From positions 38,550,508 through 38,614,507 of the forward strand of contig NC_088776.1 of assembly GCF_954871325.1 (NCBI RefSeq): a stretch of 64,000 bases of DNA. The letters are read 5' to 3'. A program made the position numbers and the translations under genes. This stretch comes from Gordionus sp. m RMFG-2023. Taxonomy: Eukaryota; Nematomorpha; Gordioida; Chordodea; Parachordodidae. Below the pieces are notes generated by a model, which saw only the letters and a list, made by a program, of their open reading frames with translations, had not been told where the DNA came from and ran no database searches. Below are positions 50,336 to 61,353 of this stretch, one piece after another (position 1 is the stretch's first letter; each line of letters starts with the position of its first letter).

Positions 50336-51240
50336 ATGCAACTTTCATATTCTGATTGTATTTTTAAATGCATTGTGACTTTTTATATATTATTTCAGTC
50401 CTCAACTATCAAAATTATTATGGTCTTTTGCAAGTTTGAGAAAACCAAGTGCGAGGACCTGGCTTGGAAATTTTTTTAATATTAGGCATAGGTGTAATAT
50501 TTAACACAGAATATTTATATGGCCCTCAGGTAAAATTTAATTTAAATATATTTTTATTCAAAAAAATAGTATTCACTCTTAGTCTTAATGGGTTGGCCTT
50601 GGTTGGGGTGAGCTGGGTTAAAATAGACTAAAAAATAGATATGGTTTTTAGAGATTTACCTATCTCCAGACTTGGAAAAAAAATTTAAATTACTATCGGT
50701 TGGCCAGGTTTGAGAAATTTTTTTTATAAAATTATTATAGGTTGGGCTGGGCTTGGAAAATATTTTTATAAATTATATTGGGCTGGGCTTGGGGAAAATT
50801 TTGCAAAATTATTATGAGCTTGGACGCTTGAGAATTTTTTTTATTATTAATTATAGGTCAAACATTGGCCCAAAACAAATTTATTTGCAGGCCTGAGCTT
50901 GACCTGATCAAAAAACCAAGGCCCACGAAAATCTAAATTTTGATTGTATTTTTAAATTCATTATGATTATTTAAATATTTTATTTCAGTTCTTAACTACC
51001 AAAATTATTATGATCTTTCATTGGGCTTGGAAGAACTTTTTATAATTAATATGGCTTTGGACTTTGCCTGGGAATTTTTTTTAATAATAAATATTAGGTA
51101 TAAGTAATCAGTAATATTAAACAAATAATATTGGTAATATCAAGTAAATGCTTTAAATTTATTTTTACTCAAACCATAGCACTTAGTTTTAATGGATTAA
51201 ACCTGGCCTGAAGGGATGAGGGGGTAAGAAGAATAAAAAT
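50336..51240. repeat. Duplicated repeat with GGGCTGGGCTTGG motifs
   Basis: A ~560-bp unit beginning CCAAGGCCCATG (about 50327) is repeated in diverged form from about 50895, with TTTCAGT, CAACTA and CAAAATTATTATG blocks in the same order. The first copy holds several GGTTGGGCTGGGCTTGG motifs typical of hAT subterminal regions, but no ends or duplication could be fixed. Confidence 0.5.
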
Positions 51241-51658
51241 TGGATATTATTTTCAAATAACAGGTAACATGCATAAAAGTAAGAAGAAAATTTTCATTTC
51301 ACGTCATTTTTGACGGGCTATCTACTAGTAATTATAATAAACAGTTAAAATTTAAGTTTTTCTAATTTTATATTACACATTAAATGAGATTCACTAAAGG
51401 CAATAAATAGTATTGTTATGTCAAGCTTAAAAAAAATAAAATTTATGCGCCAAAAGATATATATATTTTTGGAACCCCCGAATACTGCTAATTCACAATA
51501 CAAATATCGAAAATGAATAGGAAAAAATTACAACCACTTGTGTGGTATAATGTAAAGTGCATTTATTATTTGAAAACAAGTTGATTTTTATTATTTAAAT
51601 ATTAATTAAATACAATCTTTGATTATTCCATGTTTAAAAAAAAAATTATGGTGAAGAT

Positions 51659-51868
51659 TAGTGTTATTTAACGGCTCTATTTGAGCTATTTTTTAAAACT
51701 GCTAACTCAATATTTTATCCAGTAAAATATTACGCGAACCTGAAGATTTTTATAATAGATGGCACTGGTCATCAATTAGCGATGTCGAAGTTTAGGCAAT
51801 ATTTATGGTTAAAATATTGAGTTAGTCGTTTTTAAAAATCGGCGCAAATCGAGACGTTTAAGTAGTGA
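51659..51868. repeat. Palindromic MITE, third family member
   Basis: TAGTGTTATTTAACGGCTC on the left, with TGCTAACTCAATATTTTATC, and TTTTTAAAAATCGGCGCAAA and CGTTTAAGTAGTG on the right. It follows the same plan as 25369-25591 and contains the same central AAAATATTA...CCTGAAG block. Confidence 0.6.
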
Positions 51869-52186
51869 AAATAAATATTAAATATAGTATTTAAGGCAAT
51901 TTCCCTTTATTTTCGACACAAAAAAAAATTATCATTAAATTTTAATAATATTAAATCGTCGAAATTTTATATTTATAATTAATAACAGATTTAAAATAAG
52001 GTGAATTACGCCCGTGTTTATTTCTCAACATTAAAGCACAAGGATTAATCAAAAATATTTGATAATAAAGCTAAATTTGACAAAGGAAAAGTATTTGTAA
52101 ATCCCTGAAAATAGATTTAGGTTTCGGTATTTATAGTCATGACTATCATTTTAAATTTGTCAAAATGTATGAAGGAATGAGAAGAG

Positions 52187-52997
52187 CAGGGATCCAAACC
52201 GAACCTGAACCGAACCGCGGTCCTGTATTTTTTATCGAACCTAAACCGAACCTAAACCTCTAAAAAATTCCTAGCCGAACCTGAACCGAACCGCTAAAAT
52301 GCCTCTGAACCGGTTCGAGTCTCATAATTTTATGCTTATAAAATAATGTGTAAGTTATTACTAGTAGTATATTGCAAAAATTTTATATATTCAAATTGTT
52401 TTAAAAATTATTATCAATCACATTTGATTGATAAACGTCAGTCATAATTTTTATAAACTTTAATATATTGCCATTTTGCAATATTTTAAGCCTATAAATT
52501 ATAATGCCTAGAAAAAAATTTAATCTAATATATAAATTATTTACATATAGTATTATAAATGACACATCAAATCTGATATCATACTGGCAATGCCAGCTAC
52601 CCAAGTTAGTGTGGAAGGATGTTTTTCAACAATTAAATTTATATTATCTCCTTATAGATGTAATTTGAGCGAGACGAATTTTGAAAATATATTAATTGTG
52701 CAGCTTAGTAAAAAAATCTAAGTAATTGTTCATATTTAAATTAATCATTGATATATTTATTTGTTATATTTGTGCAATTAATAAAAATGAAGGTTTTTAT
52801 TTTAATTATGAAATAAAAAAATTTTTTTCCTGATACATAATCCTAATGTAGGTTTGAATACAAATGTGTTCAAACCGGTTTTTAGAGGTTCGAACCGAAC
52901 CGATATTTTTATTTTTTGCGAACCGAACCTGAACCTTGAACCGTTATTTTTATCCGAACCTGAACCAAACCGATATTCGTTTCGGTTTCGATCCCTG
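52187..52997 (+). mobile_element. hAT element, TSD GAGAAGAG, in PSAT intron
   Basis: The termini are CAGGGATCCAAACCG and, inverted, CAGGGATCGAAACCG, with GAACCTGAACCGAACC subterminal repeats, flanked by the perfect duplication GAGAAGAG (52179-52186, 52998-53005). The + strand near 52590-52722 keeps the transposase C-terminus: PATQVSVEGCFSTIKFILSP, then NLSETNFENILIVQLSKK. At 811 bp it is internally deleted. A worn relative is at 56515-57010. Confidence 0.92.
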
Positions 52998-53127
52998 GAG
53001 AAGAGTAATTAACAAAAAATTATAGTGGGCGTGGCCGGACATGTCAGAGCAAGGCTCTAGTTCTAATCCACTTTATAAGCTCAACTTATGAACATAAAAA
53101 AATAACGAAAAGTGTTAATTTTTAAAC

Positions 53128-53706
53128 CTGCGTATATTAGACCGAACCGGGTCAAATCAATCTTTTTTGTGCATAAATTGGATGACATATCGCACACAAT
53201 AACGGGTTTTTTATAAGAATATCCCTCACCTTTGTCCTCTTTATTCAAATTTTGTGAGTTTAATAAGTCCGATTTCCGTTTATAAGCTCTTTCTAAAATA
53301 TCCAAAAAGTTGCCAGATTCATCCATAGTAGCATTGCGCACTGTATGCTGGTCATTTATCTCGAATCCCTCTATAGTTTCGTTAGAACAATAGTAGAAAT
53401 AAGGTGATTCGGGGTTAATTCTATTAATCAAATATCGTTCTAACAGGGAATCAACGTTATATTTATCGTTAAAAACAGTGATTTTATTATTGTCGTATGA
53501 TGGAGGTGTTGAAGTTAAAATTTGCTGCAAGCCAGCGTTATCTATAGGAGTTATCAAATTCACGCTGTTAAGGCCCAATAATGATTTAACCTCTTTGGCA
53601 GCTTTAGCCGACCATTGCCCAGTAATAAAATAATCAGGAGGAACAAAGGTACCCCCGAAATTAGGATCCTTTTTGATCAGGTTTAATGGGATGGCACTAA
53701 ATTGAG
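53128..53706 (-). CDS. PSAT1: Phosphoserine aminotransferase, internal exon
   Basis: The minus strand starts after TAG (53708-53707) with the last two bases of a small-residue codon, then QFSAIPLNLI, FITGQWSAKAAKEVKSLLG, SPYFYYCSNETIEGFEI, KPVIVCDMSSN and TRFGLIYAG, in the order of the family from the N-terminal phosphate-binding region to just before the PLP lysine. Two insertions stand out: about 25 residues before SPYFYYC and about 50 charged residues between EGFEI and KPVIV. The donor GTTTAA at 53127 is phase-matched to 49154. The N-terminal exon (with the usual GGG-x-GQF junction) should lie at higher coordinates; I could not find it. Confidence 0.93.
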
Positions 53707-54176
53707 CTATGATAAGGAGATATGAAAAAAATTTAGAAGTTTAAATAAATTGTTATAGGAAATAATCATTAATTATGGGTTGGGGATGAATTGATTAAGA
53801 GAGGGTGCTGGAGCATATGATTAGGAGTCGACTTCAAAAATGGCCAAACCGAGATTTTAGTTGCAAACTTTAACCTTGATAAGTTTTTGCTAAAAAGATA
53901 AACAAGACTTAGGAAGATGAAGAATAAAATAAACACGTTTTTCCGGCACGCGCCTTTAGATTAAGCCAAATTTATCGATTAAGAGATACTAGTAATGACT
54001 CGTTTACTTTTTCCTAGTAACGACACAAAACAGTGAAGCCTTCATATGTTACCCATACAAGAGAAGTTTTTGGTCAACCTAAGGGGGTTAAGATGGGAGT
54101 GACCAACTTTAGAGGTTTCATTATATATATTATAAAATCAAAATTGTGGATAACTGTATTATAGTGCGCACATATT

Positions 54177-54353
54177 GAACGTTTCAACGCAGGGTTTCAC
54201 ACAAATAATGCATTCGTTTAAATTGGACAGCATTTTTTGTTTTGTTTTAAATTTAGACGTTTCATATTAAAAAAATTAATTAACGCTTCAATTTAAACAT
54301 AGCTGCATTTACGTTTCTATATTTGCGTTTTGAAACGCTGCGTTGAAACGTTC
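54177..54353. repeat. Short inverted-repeat element
   Basis: GAACGTTTCAACGCAGGGTT at the left mirrors GCTGCGTTGAAACGTTC at the right, with further CGTTTCA/TGAAACG motifs between. About 177 bp; it looks like a small foldback MITE. No flanking duplication is obvious. Confidence 0.55.
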
Positions 54354-54906
54354 AATTTTTCGCAATATTAACATATAATTTATATTTTTGAGAAAAAAAA
54401 CCAAGGTTATTTCATTTATTGAAAAAATGAATGAATAAAATTTACATTTTTTAAAAAAAGAGTTGAATAAACTTTCATGATAAATATAAATTTTATAAAA
54501 AAAGTTTTGATGATAAAAATAAAACGGATTTAAAAAATAAACTTTTAGATGATCTAAATAAGAGATCATTTGATTTTTTAATTTATTTTAATCAAAATAG
54601 GTCATAATCACTAGCTCACATCAGGTCTATGGCATGTCATATACTTCAGGCCGCTATTTTTAAATAAAAATATAGGTGATCAGCAAATGCCCATTAAAAC
54701 AAAGTTTATTATTCTTTACCTATGGGGCTATGGTAGGTAAGGAATTTTTAATATATCTAATATAATCGTTATGTCATATTTTGTAAAAAAAATGCAATAG
54801 TTGGAATCAAACCTGCAATTGTAGCTCGTTATATAATTTAAAAAAACAATTTGAATATAGTGGATAATAATAAAAGGGCAATAAAAAAAGATACCCATAT
54901 AAATTG

Positions 54907-54970
54907 GCTTGTAAAAATAAATAAGACAAATTATAGTAGCTTGTAAAAATAAATAAGGCAAATTATAGAA
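54907..54970. repeat. 32-bp tandem duplication
   Basis: GCTTGTAAAAATAAATAAG with its 13-bp tail is present twice head to tail, with two or three differences. Confidence 0.75.
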
Positions 54971-56324
54971 GAACCCTTGAGGACTTAATGGTCAGCAGTG
55001 GTGTCAAATATTCAGTGTTATAGTGAGAATTATGACAAACTAGCAAGAAAAATAATTCTTACTTATTGCTACACGTCCTCAACAGTAATTACTGCCTTAT
55101 ACTTTTGATATATACTTTTTTTAAATTTAATAAAAATATTTAACATCATCAATCTCAATTGTTTTTAAGATTGAAAATATTATAAAATTTAAGGAAACTT
55201 AAAATTTCAAATTTGTATTCAGGTTTTTTTAAGAGCCATATTTAATATAATATTATTAAATTAATAAAATATTTTTGTTAATTTTACCAAATTATATCCC
55301 GAGGTTCATGTTTCTAAAATAATTATTGGATCTGCCATAAATTATTTTTATAGACCATATTTTTCTAATATTTCCAGAATCTTAAAATATTTTCACATTA
55401 GTTACCCCATTTCTTACCACTAATGCATTGTTGGCACAAAATTTAAAGCTTTCATAAAATGTGACAAATAATTTGTTAGCAAAAACAAGAATAAGCCCAT
55501 GGTGAATAGCTTACCACTATATTATAAAGAAGAAATATGAAACGCTTTTTGCCTTAAAAATTGGCTTGGCATGACAAATTAATATGCATTTTAATTCCGT
55601 TAATAACTTGATCGATAGTTTTTCATTCGATTTTATAATTATTTTTCTATTAAAAATTAGATGCAATAAAAATATTTTAAAAAATTCTATATTCGTATGA
55701 ATTATTATATATTTTTAAAAAACAAATAATTCGAATAGAATATAAATAGCAAATTTTATTATTCATACTAATAGGAATATTCGATTTGTACTCGTTTAAG
55801 CCTAGTTTATAGCAATCAAATGAATCAGAATATTACTCCTCAATTGGTTCCATTATAGTTGAGGATGAGTTACTCAAATCCCTTTTTACAGACAGGGTTT
55901 AAAAAAATAAAAAACTCCAAGTTAATTAAAAAATCTTCAATTGGTTTCATTAGAGTTACACCTGAATCTTAAACTGTTTTTAAAATTAAAACTTTAAAAA
56001 AGTTAAAAATAATCATCCTACTGTAGTGGCGGCCAGATATCTTCAAATAATTTAAAATTATAACGAAAAATCTCCAAGCTTATTTTTTGTTTGATCTCAA
56101 AAGTGCTCTTAAAATGGTTGTTTTAGGGTTCTTTTGGCTGATTAGTTTGATTAGGGATTTAGTTTTCGTCCCAAATGAACATTTGAATATTACACTGTCG
56201 GTTATGTGTGAATATCTTCAATATTTCTTTTTCCCACTATAACTAATGGATCACAATAAATATTAAATAGACAAAATGCTTTAAACATAATCCCAATTAA
56301 TGTGTTTCCCCATATGTCCATCAG

Positions 56325-56401
56325 GCCGTGAATTATTAATAACGGAAGTACCTCGAGGTTCGAGATGTGAAGGAACAGCTGCTTTGAGAAATGAATTTTG
56401 G
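56325..56401 (+). CDS. Candidate coding exon, unrecognised protein
   Basis: A patch richer in G+C than its surroundings, between an acceptor TCCATCAG and a donor TGG|GTAATT. With two leading bases (GC) it reads RELLITEVPRGSRCEGTAAL, then RNEFW. The balanced amino-acid composition (few Asn, Lys, Phe or Ile runs) is unlike the chance open stretches nearby. It joins in phase, across a 44-nt intron, to a second open piece at 56446-56505. I do not recognise the family. Upstream exons were not found; it may be the 3' end of a + strand gene lying opposite the PSAT gene. Confidence 0.4.
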
Positions 56402-56445
56402 GTAATTTTATTTATTTTCTAGTGCCATATATATATTTATATCAG

Positions 56446-56505
56446 TTCATGAGACAATGGAGTGGATGCCCTGCTTTCGAATCAACGAGTATACCACATC
56501 TTTGA
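56446..56505 (+). CDS. Candidate terminal exon, unrecognised protein
   Basis: It follows ATATCAG and reads FMRQWSGCPAFESTSIPHL to a TGA at 56503-56505, continuing the frame of 56325-56401. The 44-nt intron between them fits the 46-58-nt introns of the kinase gene. Function unknown; a worn hAT copy begins just downstream. Confidence 0.38.
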   Translation, partial: FMRQWSGCPAFESTSIPHL

Positions 56506-56514
56506 AAATTATAT

Positions 56515-57010
56515 GCAAGGATCCAAACCTAACCTTTAAACAGGTATTTTTTTATCGAACCTGAACTTTTAAGATTTATCCAAACCTGAGCTGAACCGCT
56601 AAAAATGCCTGTGAGATTCGAACCTCATGATTTTATGCTTATAAAATAATGTGAAAGTTATTAATAGTATATTGCTAAAATTCAAATTCATAGCTGAATT
56701 GTTTTAAAGATTGTTATTAATCCAACACCATTTTATGTTTATTACTATTTTACAACATTTTTAAAATATCTTTATGTTCCTTTTTATATTTAAATTTTAA
56801 AAACGCTTATTAATGCCTAGGAATAAATTAAATCCATAAATTATTTACGTATAATATTATATAGAAAGTTTTCTTTAAAGGTATAAACAAAATCTATTAT
56901 AAAGATCAGAGAATATTAGAAATATTTTAGTTAATTGATGATAACTTAGAATTGGCAAAGTATCAGCTACTCAAGTTAGAGTGGGATATAACATATTGTT
57001 AAAACAGAGA
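56515..57010 (+). mobile_element. Worn hAT copy related to 52187-52997
   Basis: Starts AAGGATCCAAACCTAACC and follows the 52187 element through CCTGAACTTTTAAG, TTTTATGCTTATAAAATAATG and a scrap of the transposase end (TATCAGCTACTCAAGTTAGAG near 56960). The right terminus is lost, and no duplication was seen. Confidence 0.6.
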
Positions 57011-57403
57011 AAGGGTGAGGTGAATTAGACAAATTTTTAGAATGAAATGAATAATAGAACTGCCTTTCTATTTATTAAAAATCATTTTTTTATTTCATAA
57101 CATTGCATATTTTACAAGTTTAAGAAAAGAGAAATAAAATAAATAAAGAGCCACCAAACAATAAAATAATTTTTAAAAATTGGGCTGGTGGGTTAAACAA
57201 ATTATAGAATGTGGGTAAATGAATTTAAAAAAAAATTATGGCTGGAAGGGGGAGTTAAAAATAAAATATTGGGGGGATAAGCCTGGTTAAAATCCATTCA
57301 TCAGATTTCTAAACTCAATACTATTTCTTTAAAATTTGTAAAGAAAAGTTTGAAACCATTGGAAAGAAAATGTTGAGAATAGATGAACTGTTGGACAGCA
57401 GTG

Positions 57404-58020
57404 GGGTCATTCCATATCAAATCGATCACTTTACAACCCGACCATCTCAGATTTTGTTAAAATTTGGTATTTAAGTTAAGAAAGTATTGTAAGTGATGAA
57501 TCCAAAATATTAGAGTCTTAACTCTATTAGAATTGGAGATATAGGGCTTCAAAGTGGGTCAACTTGGTCATTTTTCGAAAAAAATGATTTTTTAAAATTG
57601 AGATAACTTTTATATTAGATGCACTATGTATATTTATTATGGCTCATTTTATAGCCCTAAGTAAACTCTTGAACGTATGTTAAATAAAATTAATTTTTAG
57701 TTTAAATATTTTTTTTAAATTGCGGTTAAAAATTTGTAATTAATTTTTTAAAATGTTAGACTAAATTTTTTTCAAATTTCAGATATTATGTAAAAGTACC
57801 AAGAACTGTTCATATATAATTTCGAGTGGGGCCAAAAATATTAATTAGATAAAATCGCATTTTAAAAAAATCCGCTAGATGGCACAAGAAATTTAAAATA
57901 TCAATTTTAACATAAAAAGTCATTATAAGAAATTTTTTTTTATTCCATAATATAATATTTGTCGAATAATTAATAATAAGCGTATAATATAAATATTTAA
58001 AATAATTTTAATTTCTTTGA
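57404..58020. repeat. Left terminal inverted repeat of the Sola2-like element
   Basis: Runs from GGGTCATTCC through ACAACCCGACCATCTCAG, GTTGACCCACTTTGAAGCCC (complement) and TAATAATAAGCGTATAAT, the last mirrored near 60300. Only scattered base differences and two short indels are visible by eye against the right arm. Confidence 0.85.
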
Positions 58021-58173
58021 AATTAATTGAATTATCGATTTTTCCCAATAATTATATCTGTTACTTTTTTCCTAAAATTTATAATTTTTAAAATTAATTA
58101 ATTTATGATTTTTTTATCTGTTACTTAATTTATAATTTTTAAAATTAATTAATTTATTAATATTTTATTAAAT

Positions 58174-60291
58174 ATGTTTTGTACAAATCCATTGAATCTT
58201 CCAAATCACTATTCCGTGAAAGATTTGCGTAAGGTGGCCCTATGGATGACAATGTATCATAAAATTAAGAAAGGAGAATATACTTGTCCTAAGTGTCGCA
58301 AATTATTATATAAAAAGAAGAATAGTATTCCAATTTTAGAGGATAGCAATATCCCTACAACTTCAAATAATTTCTTAAACTCCACCGATATAGAAAATGA
58401 TTATCCAATTAATGACGACAATGCGCAACTCCCTACACTTTTTTTAGAATCCTTAAATTCTACTTTAAATCAAATGGGGCATTCTCCAGTAAAAAAAAAA
58501 GAGACTAAGAGAAAAAAAAGAGACTAAGAGAAAAAGGATATCCCAAGAAAAAGCTCAGCAGAATTTCAAAAGCTATTGGGAAAATTCTACAACCAAAGAT
58601 TAATAAAAATGATAGCGACGATTGGATAATTCATATGAAAAATAATTATCCATTATTGTCTAAAACCCCAAAATATCAATTATTAACAACATTACCTACA
58701 AATTGGAGCATTCATAAAATTAAAAAACAATTTAATGCTTCGTTTTATATGATCCGTAATTCAAAATACATTCATAGTCAAAAGGGGATTCTTTCAACTC
58801 CTAATCCCAAGGCAGGTAAAACTATAGATCAAAACACAGTTAACGTAGTTAAAAGTTTCTATTTAAATGACGAATATAGTAGATTATTGCCCGGAAAAAA
58901 AGATTGCGTTTCTATAATTGAAAATGATGAAAGGATTAACGTTCAAAAAAGGTTAATTCTTAATAATTTAAAAGAAATCTATATAAATGTCAAAACTATC
59001 TACCCTACTCTTAAAATCGGATTTTCAAAATTCGCCTCATTGCGCCCTAAAAATTGCATAATGCCAGGTTCAAGTGGCACTCACTCGGTTTGTGTCTGCC
59101 TAATCCATCAGAATGTTAAGTTGCTAATAATAGGTAGCAATTTAGCAACTTTGACAAAAAATAGGGATTTTGAGATAAAGACTTACAAAGACATAATTCC
59201 AAAAATGATTTACAATCCTCCACTGCCAGCCTGTTATTTTGGCGAATGGAATGTCCTAGGGACCAAGCATTAAGAGCTAAATTAGAAAATTTATTAATTG
59301 CACATGATATATACAGGATAACGTTCAAGCAATGGATAACTGTAGATAGAACTAGTTTAGAGACCCTAACACAAACTGCTGACGAATTTCTTAATTACTT
59401 ATTTGATAAAATATTTATTTTGATTCGCCATTCTTTTATGAACAAAAAAATAGATTCCATCAGAATCTTAAAAACAACTTAGAGCTAGATCATTATTTGG
59501 TTATCTGCGATTTTTCTGAAAATTACTCTTTTATACTTCAAGATGAAGTCCAAAGTTATCACTGGGCCACTTCTCAGGTTACCCTACATCCATTTGGTAT
59601 ATATTATAAAGTAAATAATGTATTAAATCATATAAGTTATGTGGCCATATCCGAGTCGCTGGTACATAACACTTGTTTATTTCATTTATTCCAAAAAAAA
59701 ATGATAAATTTTTTAAAAAATGACTTTTTATCTGAGCCAAAATACATTAATTATTATTCCGATGGGTCCGCGGCGCAATATAAAAATAGGAAAAATTTTA
59801 TAAATTTGTGTTATCATCAAGTGGACTTCGCCATCCCAGCAGAGTGGCATTTTTTTCCTACTGACCATGGGAAAAATGTTTACGATAGAATAGGGGGAAC
59901 CGTTAAACGCTTGCCTGCGCGGGCCAGTTTACAACGTCCTTATGAAAATCAAATAAAATCTCCCTATGAATTCTTCAAATTCGCTGAGGAAAATATTAAA
60001 AATATTTATTTTTTCTATACATCCCATAAAGAATACCAAGATGAGCAAGAATTTTTAGAGGAACGATTTTCAAGAGCTCTTTCAATATCTGGGACTCAAA
60101 AAATTCATGCAGTCTATCCTGTTAATTTATCACAAATAAATACAAAAAAATATTCTAGTGCTATTGAAGTCAAATTAGAAAAATCCAAAATATAAAGCGA
60201 AATATTAACTAAAGATATTAAAGGGTATGTTACATGTTTATATGATAATAAATGGTGGTTATCATTTAAAGAAATTTTAAAATTATTTTAA
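58174..60291 (+). pseudogene. Sola2-like transposase, decayed
   Basis: The reading begins FCTNPLNLPNHYSVKDLRKV and has CPKCRKLLYKKK, a Cys-rich N-terminus. The middle (58635-59273) carries FSKFASLRPKNCIMPGSSGT, then HSVCVCLIHQNVKLL. The next piece reads AHDIYRITFKQWITVDRTSL, and the last (59497-60195) has ICDFSENYSFILQDEVQSYHW, broken here as ICDFSENYSF and ILQDEVQ, then YYSDGSAAQYKNRKNFINLC, AEWHFFPTDHGKNVYDRIGG and TVKRLPARASLQRP. The Asp of DFSENY, of SDGSAAQYK and of YDRIGG are candidate DDD residues. Past the stop at 60193 the frame reads GYVTCLYDNKWWL to 60291. Breaks: a ~20-bp duplication near 58500-58540, two more frame changes (about 59260 and 59460) and one stop. The family is widespread in animals as uncharacterised proteins. 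Confidence 0.8.
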
Positions 60292-60888
60292 ATATATATA
60301 TTATACGCTTATTATTAATTATTCGATAAATATTATATTATGGAATAAAAAAAATTTCTTAGAATGACTTTTTATGTTAAAATTGATATTTTAAATTTCT
60401 TGCGCCATCTAGCGGATTTTTTTAAAATAAGATTTTATCTAATTAATTTTTTTGGCCCCACTTTGAAATTTTATATATGAACAGTTCTTGGTACTCTTTA
60501 CAAAATATCTGAAATTTGGAAAAAAAAATTTAGTCTAACATTTTAAAAAATTAATTACAAATTTTTAACCGCAATTTAAAAAAAATATTTAAACTAAAAA
60601 TTAATTTTATTTAACATACGTTCAAGAGTTTACTTAGGGCTATAAAATGAGCCATAATAAATATACATAGTGCATCTAATATAAAAGTTATCTTAATTTT
60701 AAAAAATCATTTTTTTCGAAAAATGACCAAGTTGACCCACTTTGAAGCCCTATATCTCCAATTCTAATAGAGTTAAGACTCTAATATTTTGGATTCATCA
60801 CTTACAATACTTTATTAACTTTAATACCAAATTTTAACAAAATCTGAGATGGTCGGGTTGTAAAGTGATTGATTTGATATGGTGACCC
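60268..60888. repeat. Right terminal inverted repeat of the Sola2-like element
   Basis: Inverse complement of 57404-58020, ending TCGGGTTGTAAAGTGATT, then GATATGGTGACCC. Its inner end overlaps the last codons of the transposase reading. Confidence 0.85.
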
Positions 60889-61146
60889 AGTGACAAATTT
60901 TAATAAGTAAGGGTTAATTTTAATAAGTATAAGGGTTAGGCCCTGAAACTTGTAAAGTTGAAGGTTGTAAAATAATAATAATTAAATTCATATACAAAAA
61001 TTACTGATCCTTTATTGTTAGTCCTGACAACATGATCCAAAATACAATTACAATAAATTAATCAAAATTAAAAGTAAAATTATCATTTTAAACATTTTAT
61101 ATCATATTACAACATAAATAATGATCAATTATTTTATAAATTGAAT

Positions 61147-61353
61147 ATCTAATATATATAATCTCCATAATCATAAAACGATCGTTTTCGTATCTCCCTA
61201 ATGTATTTTAAATTTAAGGAGACTATATAAGTAATGTTAATTTTTTGCTCTCTACGAGAATCGAACTCGAGCCTCCCATTTCAAAGGCATATGCTTTACC
61301 GCATGCACCAACTTGAATATAAATAAATTTAAAATATTAATTATATACATATC
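61147..61353. repeat. Second copy of the composite tRNA-like repeat, left part
   Basis: ATCTAATATATATAATCTCC, then ACGATCGTTTTCGTATCTCC and ATTTAAGGAGACTATATA, follow the copy at 49440-49850 but with one rather than two 87-bp units. A tRNA-like block follows. The repeat is interrupted at 61354 by a hAT and resumes at 63114. Confidence 0.7.
61247..61312 (-). repeat. tRNA-like segment, better preserved copy
   Basis: The minus strand reads TTGGTGCATGCGGTAAAGC (A box), ATGCCTTTGAAATGGGAGGC (anticodon-like arm, 8-nt loop) and GAGTTCGATTCTCGTAGAGAG (B box, broken here as GAGTTCGATTCTC and GTAGAGAG). The 3' strand of an acceptor stem has no 5' partner, so this is a SINE-type pol III promoter relic and not a tRNA gene. 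Confidence 0.55.

Larger units (their letters stand above)
53707..57399. other. Upstream flank or first intron of PSAT, mostly unassigned
   Basis: Apart from a palindrome, a short tandem duplication, two unrecognised exons and a worn hAT copy listed separately, this stretch is AT-rich without support for genes. A patch at 55640-55808 has ATTCGAAT motifs and a TTTAAGCCTAG end like the hAT at 6320-7321. Confidence 0.45.
57404..60888 (+). mobile_element. DNA transposon, Sola2-like: ~620-bp TIRs, 4-bp TSD AGTG
   Basis: A 3,485-bp element with termini GGGTCATTCCATATCAAATC and, inverted, GGGTCACCATATCAAATC, and AGTG at both sides (57400-57403, 60889-60892). The inverted repeats are highly similar and extend about 615-620 bp (57404-58020 and 60268-60888), so the right one overlaps the end of the coding region. 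The 4-bp duplication and GGG terminus fit what I recall of the Sola2 superfamily (4-bp TSD, GRG ends, DDD transposase), but I rely on memory for that. The close match between the arms points to a fairly recent insertion, although the coding region is already broken. Confidence 0.88.

Noticed and set aside
54309-54961. Phe/Tyr/Ile-rich open stretches on the minus strand
   Set aside because: AT-driven chance readings; one overlaps a short palindrome, the other a 32-bp tandem duplication.
61247-61312. tRNA gene on the minus strand
   Set aside because: The A and B boxes are recognisable but the acceptor stem does not pair and the anticodon loop has eight bases; a second, more worn copy at 49628-49694 marks it as a repeat.
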